Of a DNA stretch of 42,353 bases, positions 38,158-42,353 are shown piece after piece (within the stretch, counting starts at the first letter, position 1; every line of letters starts with the position of its first letter). Made by a program: the position numbers and the translations under genes. The notes beneath the pieces are model-generated. The model was not told the DNA's origin and ran no database searches. It saw only the letters and a list, made by a program, of their open reading frames with translations. The DNA is from Rickettsiaceae bacterium (lineage in GTDB: Bacteria; Pseudomonadota; Alphaproteobacteria; Rickettsiales; Rickettsiaceae). Location: positions 1-42,353 of the forward strand of contig JAJFBM010000018.1 in NCBI GenBank assembly GCA_020697135.1, given 5' to 3'.

Positions 38158-39924
38158 ATGCAGCTAGTCAGTACTTCAGTATTAGGCAAAAAATGGCACT
38201 TAAAACCAGTTAGCGAAAAACGCTTACTTACCATAATTCAGAAGCATAATTTAACAGAAATACTTGCAAGGATAATATCACATAAAGATATATGCCTTGA
38301 TAATATAAATTCATTTCTTGAACCAAAACTTAAAGATTTGCTCCCTGATCCTTTTCACCTTCTTGATATGGATAAAGCTGTTGAGCGTATTATTAAGGCT
38401 ATTAGAGGTAATGAAAAAATATGTATATTTGGCGATTATGATGTTGATGGCGCCACTTCTTCTGCTCTTTTAAACAATTTTCTTCACGATATTGGATTTT
38501 ATAATGTCACTGTCTATATACCAGATCGCATAATTGAAGGCTATGGTTTGAGCAATGGACCTCTTGAAAAAATAAAAGCAGCAGGCGCTTCACTTATAAT
38601 TACTGTTGATTGTGGCGCTGTAGCTTTTGCAGCAATAGATAGAGCCAATGAACTAGGTCTTGATACAATTATAATTGATCATCATTTAGGAGGTGAGAAA
38701 CTTCCATCAGCTTGTGCAATAGTTAATCCTAATAGGTTAGATGAAACAACTAATTATAAATATTTAGCCGCTGTCGGTGTATCTTTTCTTTTTATTATTG
38801 CAATTGCTAAAACTTTAAAAAAAGAAGGATATTTCAATAAAACCCCCGAGCCTAATTTATTAAAATACTTAGATTTGGTTGCGCTTGGTACTGTTTGTGA
38901 TGTAATGCCTTTATCTGGTTTAAACAGAGCATTTGTAAGTCAAGGCTTAAAAATAATGGCTAAGAGACAAAATTTAGGGCTTAAAACTTTAAGTGATGTT
39001 GCCCGACTAGACTCTATCCCTAGCTGCTATCACTTAGGATTCGTTATTGGCCCAAGAATTAATGCGGGTGGAAGAGTTGGTCAAGCCTCGCTTGGCAGCC
39101 TACTTTTATCATGTAACGACCCAATTCGTGCTCAAGAATATGCTTTACTTCTGGATGAATATAACACCCAGCGTAAATTTATTGAGATGCAGGTGCATGA
39201 AGAAGCTTTAGCTATAGCTGAGCAATATAAAAATGATCCAGTTATAATTGTTGCAAGAGAAGGATGGCATCCAGGTGTAATCGGTATAGTTGCTGGTAAA
39301 TTGAAAGAACTATACCAAAAGCCTACAGCCGTAATCGCAATAAATGATGGAATCGGTAAAGCTTCTTGTCGCTCTATCAAAGGGATTGATTTTGGTAGTA
39401 AAATTGTTGAAGCAAAGTTTAATAATTTAGTTATTGAAGGTGGGGGACATGCAATGGCTGCAGGCTTTGCAGTAAACTCAACACAGATTGAAGCATTACG
39501 CCAATTTCTTTGCCAAGCTGTAAAAAAGGATTTAGAGCAACTTGGCGATAGAGTTTCCCATGAATATGATGCTGAATTAAATATAAATAGCCTGACACTA
39601 GAGCTTGCTATTGAATTAGAAAAGCTTGAGCCTTTTGGTAATGGTAACCCTGAACCCTTATTTCGTATCGATGATTTATTTGTCTTAGAAGCAAAAGTTA
39701 TTTCCAATACCCATATCTCCTGCCTGTTAGGTCGTCAGAAAGGAACTTATGGGTCAGGGGCAATTAGAGCCATTGCTTTTAATGCTACTTCTACAGAAAT
39801 TGGTAAATATTTAATGTCCGCAAAACCACATAATTTATCAGTAATTGGTAGTATAAAAGTGAATCGCTTTAATAATAGAGAAACTGTTAATTTAACTATA
39901 AGTGATATACTTATTGAAGGATAA
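38158..39924 (+). CDS. recJ: RecJ, single-strand DNA 5'-3' exonuclease
   Basis: DHH-family nuclease for recombination and mismatch repair. The 588-residue protein has DYDVDGA (93-99), the metal Asp in VDCGA (150-154), IIDHHLGG (172-179), the further Asp in VALGTVCDVMPL, GPRINAGGR, the DHHA1 segment IEGGGHAMAAGF and an OB-fold C-terminus with ELEKLEPFGNGNPEP. All metal ligands expected for RecJ are present. It converges with the DUF4260 gene with only eight bases between stops; a 14 bp palindrome (39920-39933) covers its stop codon. Confidence 0.97.
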   Translation: MQLVSTSVLGKKWHLKPVSEKRLLTIIQKHNLTEILARIISHKDICLDNINSFLEPKLKDLLPDPFHLLDMDKAVERIIKAIRGNEKICIFGDYDVDGATSSALLNNFLHDIGFYNVTVYIPDRIIEGYGLSNGPLEKIKAAGASLIITVDCGAVAFAAIDRANELGLDTIIIDHHLGGEKLPSACAIVNPNRLDETTNYKYLAAVGVSFLFIIAIAKTLKKEGYFNKTPEPNLLKYLDLVALGTVCDVMPLSGLNRAFVSQGLKIMAKRQNLGLKTLSDVARLDSIPSCYHLGFVIGPRINAGGRVGQASLGSLLLSCNDPIRAQEYALLLDEYNTQRKFIEMQVHEEALAIAEQYKNDPVIIVAREGWHPGVIGIVAGKLKELYQKPTAVIAINDGIGKASCRSIKGIDFGSKIVEAKFNNLVIEGGGHAMAAGFAVNSTQIEALRQFLCQAVKKDLEQLGDRVSHEYDAELNINSLTLELAIELEKLEPFGNGNPEPLFRIDDLFVLEAKVISNTHISCLLGRQKGTYGSGAIRAIAFNATSTEIGKYLMSAKPHNLSVIGSIKVNRFNNRETVNLTISDILIEG

Positions 39925-39932
39925 AATTTTAT

Positions 39933-40292
39933 CTATTTCTTACCGATCATCCCTAGGTGAGTATGTCCGAACCCATCCGTATATTTGAGACCAAACCCGA
40001 GCATACGGTCGAAACCTATATGGCTTATCCATATATAAGATAATATAAATAAATAATTTATACTCAGCTTGCAACCTATAATATATAGCAATATAGGACC
40101 AATTGAGCTATGCGTAGTATTATAGCAAAAAGCGCCTATTCTAGCACCCAATAAATAGCCTAACAAACTTACATCCGGCAATAGGAATAAATAGAAAAAT
40201 TGGCTCCAAGGTTGTAGAGCATTGCTAAAGAGAAATAGTCCTAAAATAAGATAAAATAGACCTTCTAAACGAAGTATAGCTATAGGGCTCAT
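39933..40292 (-). CDS. DUF4260 membrane protein
   Basis: A 119-residue integral membrane protein of unknown function. It has about four hydrophobic stretches and the family features LRLEGLFYLILGL, FLLPDVSLLGYLLG, YNTTHS, HIGFDRMLGFGLKY and the end GFGHTHLGMIGK, with conserved His and Asp residues at the membrane interface. Complete by length. No Shine-Dalgarno is obvious. Confidence 0.88.
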   Translation of the reverse strand: MSPIAILRLEGLFYLILGLFLFSNALQPWSQFFYLFLLPDVSLLGYLLGARIGAFCYNTTHSSIGPILLYIIGCKLSINYLFILSYIWISHIGFDRMLGFGLKYTDGFGHTHLGMIGKK

Positions 40293-40467
40293 AATAAAAT
40301 AATATTTATATTTAATAAGGATAACAAATTATTATATGAATAAAAGAAAATAACATCATAAATCATAACAAATATTTTATAAGCCTTTAAAACTGCATCT
40401 AACTAGTTAATAAAAAATTAACTAATATTTTTTATTATTATAATATTACAATTACAGGATAAATTAT

Positions 40468-42141
40468 ATGGTAATAAAAAATAGCACTGATCAAGAGCTT
40501 ACACCACAAGAAAAATTGGAAGCGCTCAAAGCAGAATATAAGCTAAAATTTAGTAAATATGGGCTCCAGAATTTAGATTTAGAAAAAAATCTTTTTGAAA
40601 TATTAGGAGTCAAAGCAGGAACACAGAATAAAAGTGAAATACAAAAGGCATATCAAAGTACAATCAATAATCCATTTTTGGAAACCGATAAGAAGCAATT
40701 AATATTGCGTGCATATCATATACTAACTAATAAGGATGCGCGAGCTATGTATGATGCTTTTATTAGTCAGGAACAATCTCTTAATACAGAAATAGCTAAG
40801 AGCAAAGCACCATCCAAAGAAGAAATATATAAAAGAGCTAAAGAAAGACTGACTGAAGAAGAATTTAAATTATGGGATACTGACTCTAAAATGGATCCTA
40901 ATTTTGCTAGAGCAAATCATACTGAAATTAGACATATTACCTCTAAACTTTATACTAATGAGGAACTAGATGCATTATCAATGCAATCTATCGATCTGCA
41001 AAAAGAGTCTCAAAGCCTCGATGATAATGTAAAAAAGACAAATGTAGAAGCAAAAGCGCGTGAGCTTAAAATAAAAATAGAAGCTGAGAAAAAAGAAATA
41101 TTAGAAAGTTTATGTACTAGAAAAATTTCAACTCGCATAGCATTGAATAATACTATTGTTGAGAGAAATGCTATAAATTATTCAAGATATAAAATCGACC
41201 CTGCTGCAGACTCTAAGGAAGCTGACAGACTAGATACGGAGCTAAGAAAAGCTAATAATAAATTACTCAATGCCCATACAGATATTATGGAGCTCTATAA
41301 AAAACGTAAAGGATCAATAGAATCTTTACAAAAATCTATTAAGGAATATAATGCTTTATGTACTTCTTCTAATGGCTTAGAACCTATTTCATCCACAGAT
41401 AAATTATTCTCACCACAGGAGTTAAAAGAAGTTCCAGGACTTATTGAAGCGGCCTATAACACTCCTGATAAAACAGGCACAATTCATAAAACCGAAAATA
41501 CCATTCCAGACTATGAAAAATACTTATCTGAAATGAATGTAGAGAAGTTATCTGAGCTAAAGATCCAAGCTGAAAAAAGCATGTCTGACGCCACTAAAAC
41601 AATCACTAAGGTTGATGCAAAAATTGAATTGGAATTTAGTCAAAGACCCCAAATTACCTATAAAATTCCAGATGAACTAATGAAAAAGGCTCAAGAACGT
41701 TTAACTAAAGAAGAGTTCGATAAATGGTTAGATAGTAATAATAACCCTACAAACGCTAGGGATGATCATGATGAACTTAGGAGAATTGCCAAAAAATTAT
41801 ATACAAAGGAAGAATTAAATGATTTAGTAGGAAAAGAACCTTCACAAACTAATCATACAGTTAAACCTGTTGAATCAATTAGCGCTACTTCTACCAATCA
41901 ATCTAATGAAATCCAACAAATTCCTACTAACAAATCAGTAAATATATCTAAAAAACCTCTTAAAGATGACGTTGCAAAAGGACAAAACGCTCAAGAGAAA
42001 AAAGCAAAATTATTCAAAATATTAGATAAAATTAAAAAAACCGTTAAAAATATTATACCTTCTTCTAAGAAACCAAGTGCACCTTCATTGGTGAAAGGTA
42101 TATCTAAAACTAAAGATAAAAGTAACTCTCTAACAAGATAG
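40468..42141 (+). CDS. J-domain-like protein with duplicated 50-residue module
   Basis: A 557-residue, hydrophilic, Lys/Glu-rich protein without signal peptide or membrane helix. Residues 40-100 resemble a J domain (NLFEILGVKAGTQNKSEIQ, then RAYHILTNKDARAMYDAF), but the HPD tripeptide needed to stimulate DnaK is missing; the loop reads NNPFLETD. A module occurs twice: 119-170 (AKERLTEEEFKLWD, KLYTNEELDAL) and 402-453 (AQERLTKEEFDKW, KLYTKEELNDL). Coiled-coil helices fill 175-300 and 350-390, and the last 90 residues are Ser/Lys-rich and disordered. This design suggests a secreted effector or a scaffold; no function is assignable. An AGGAT at 40456-40460 may be its Shine-Dalgarno. Confidence 0.8.
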   Translation: MVIKNSTDQELTPQEKLEALKAEYKLKFSKYGLQNLDLEKNLFEILGVKAGTQNKSEIQKAYQSTINNPFLETDKKQLILRAYHILTNKDARAMYDAFISQEQSLNTEIAKSKAPSKEEIYKRAKERLTEEEFKLWDTDSKMDPNFARANHTEIRHITSKLYTNEELDALSMQSIDLQKESQSLDDNVKKTNVEAKARELKIKIEAEKKEILESLCTRKISTRIALNNTIVERNAINYSRYKIDPAADSKEADRLDTELRKANNKLLNAHTDIMELYKKRKGSIESLQKSIKEYNALCTSSNGLEPISSTDKLFSPQELKEVPGLIEAAYNTPDKTGTIHKTENTIPDYEKYLSEMNVEKLSELKIQAEKSMSDATKTITKVDAKIELEFSQRPQITYKIPDELMKKAQERLTKEEFDKWLDSNNNPTNARDDHDELRRIAKKLYTKEELNDLVGKEPSQTNHTVKPVESISATSTNQSNEIQQIPTNKSVNISKKPLKDDVAKGQNAQEKKAKLFKILDKIKKTVKNIIPSSKKPSAPSLVKGISKTKDKSNSLTR

Positions 42142-42197
42142 TTTAATATTAAAAAAATTAATTTGGGAATGTAAGGACATGAGTTGATAATTAGTTG

Positions 42198-42238
42198 TTG
42201 TTAGGTACAAATAAAATGGATATATTCATACCTAACAA
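42198..42238. repeat. Inverted repeat between convergent genes
   Basis: TTGTTAGGTA (42198-42207) and TACCTAACAA (42229-42238) are exact reverse complements, 10 bp with a 21-base loop, midway between two convergent genes. No U-run follows on either side, so a terminator role is possible but not shown. Confidence 0.5.
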
Positions 42239-42257
42239 AGTTAATCAAATCTTATTA

Positions 42258-42353
42258 TCAGAAGTTAATTTTAAGTTTTACTGAACCTGTATGAGATTTG
42301 AAACCTTTTCTCATCTGCATATCGTAGTTTAAACCTAGTTCAGCCATTCCACC
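42258..42353 (-). CDS. Outer-membrane beta-barrel protein, C-terminal end only
   Basis: The right edge cuts this gene; only the last 31 codons and the TGA are present. The residues contain AELGLNYDMQMRKGF, then GSVKLKINF at the very end. Alternating hydrophobic residues and a terminal Phe are the recognition signal of outer-membrane barrels, and the pattern resembles the last two strands of autotransporter (Sca-like) barrels. Whether it is an autotransporter or another surface antigen depends on sequence outside the window. Confidence 0.65.
   Translation of the reverse strand, partial: GGMAELGLNYDMQMRKGFKSHTGSVKLKINF

Noticed and set aside
39132-39707. Minus-strand open frame of 191 codons inside recJ
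   Set aside because: It is opposite conserved RecJ sequence, is Ser/Ile-rich as antisense frames often are, and has no start signal.
40404-40436. AT-only hairpin with a T-rich tail upstream of the J-like gene
   Set aside because: There is no plus-strand gene to terminate before it, and an 8 bp A/T stem is expected by chance in such sequence.
1-42353. Search for CRISPR arrays, insertion sequences, prophage genes or a toxin-antitoxin pair
   Set aside because: No regularly spaced repeats, transposase or integrase motifs, or paired small toxin and antitoxin genes were seen.

Overview
This 42 kb window is AT-rich (roughly one third G+C) and densely coded on both strands. It contains no insertion sequence, phage gene, CRISPR array or rRNA. 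Gene content and order point to an alphaproteobacterium of the order Rickettsiales: an mrp-hflK-hflC-degP block, divL-tsaE, ctpA - divergent polysaccharide deacetylase - rppH, DUF3576-leuS-lptE-holA, ankyrin and J-domain-like proteins, a patatin lipoprotein, and the end of a beta-barrel surface protein. The LPS-transport genes (lptE, a candidate lptM) argue for an LPS-bearing lineage rather than Anaplasmataceae. A kdpABC potassium pump is unusual for this order. A Midichloriaceae-type symbiont is my best guess, but the sequence alone cannot fix the genus.

Layout. 1-340 (-): 5' part of mrp. 463-3973 (+): hflK, hflC, degP, closed by a strong bidirectional terminator. 4064-7118 (-): a MerR/TipAS regulator, an S49 protease and a TlpA-like thioredoxin that lacks its first active-site Cys. 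7257-11646 (+): a tiny LptM-like lipoprotein and kdpA-kdpB-kdpC. 11754-12218 (-): a host-attachment-family protein. 12451-21321 (-): a tightly packed seven-gene run ftsA, a probable envelope protein, a GT2 glycosyltransferase, parE, ctpA, divergent polysaccharide deacetylase, rppH. 21527-27899 (+): tRNA-Ser, an MFS transporter, DUF3576-leuS-lptE-holA, tRNA-Leu. 28007-29389 (+): mgtE. 29474-33176 (-): an unknown protein, tsaE and divL. 33443-35197 (+): ndk and an ankyrin protein. 35296-35640 (-): rsfS. 35727-39924 (+): bolA, a small membrane protein, a patatin lipoprotein, a 72-residue secreted protein, recJ. 39933-40292 (-): DUF4260. 40468-42141 (+): a J-domain-like protein with a duplicated module. 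42258-42353 (-): C-terminus of a beta-barrel protein.

Themes. Much of the window serves the cell envelope: membrane and periplasmic proteolysis (HflKC, DegP, CtpA, S49), LPS export (LptE, LptM-like), division (FtsA) and ion transport (Kdp, MgtE). Cell-cycle control is represented by a DivL-type kinase with Tyr where the phospho-accepting His should be. The likeliest host-facing genes are the ankyrin protein, the J-domain-like protein, the patatin lipoprotein and the surface barrel. No wholly new multi-gene system is evident. The features most worth following are the SxxC TlpA, the Kdp variants, the duplicated-module J-like protein, an operator-like inverted repeat on the leuS operon promoter, and a set of hairpins whose mismatches favour folding on one strand.
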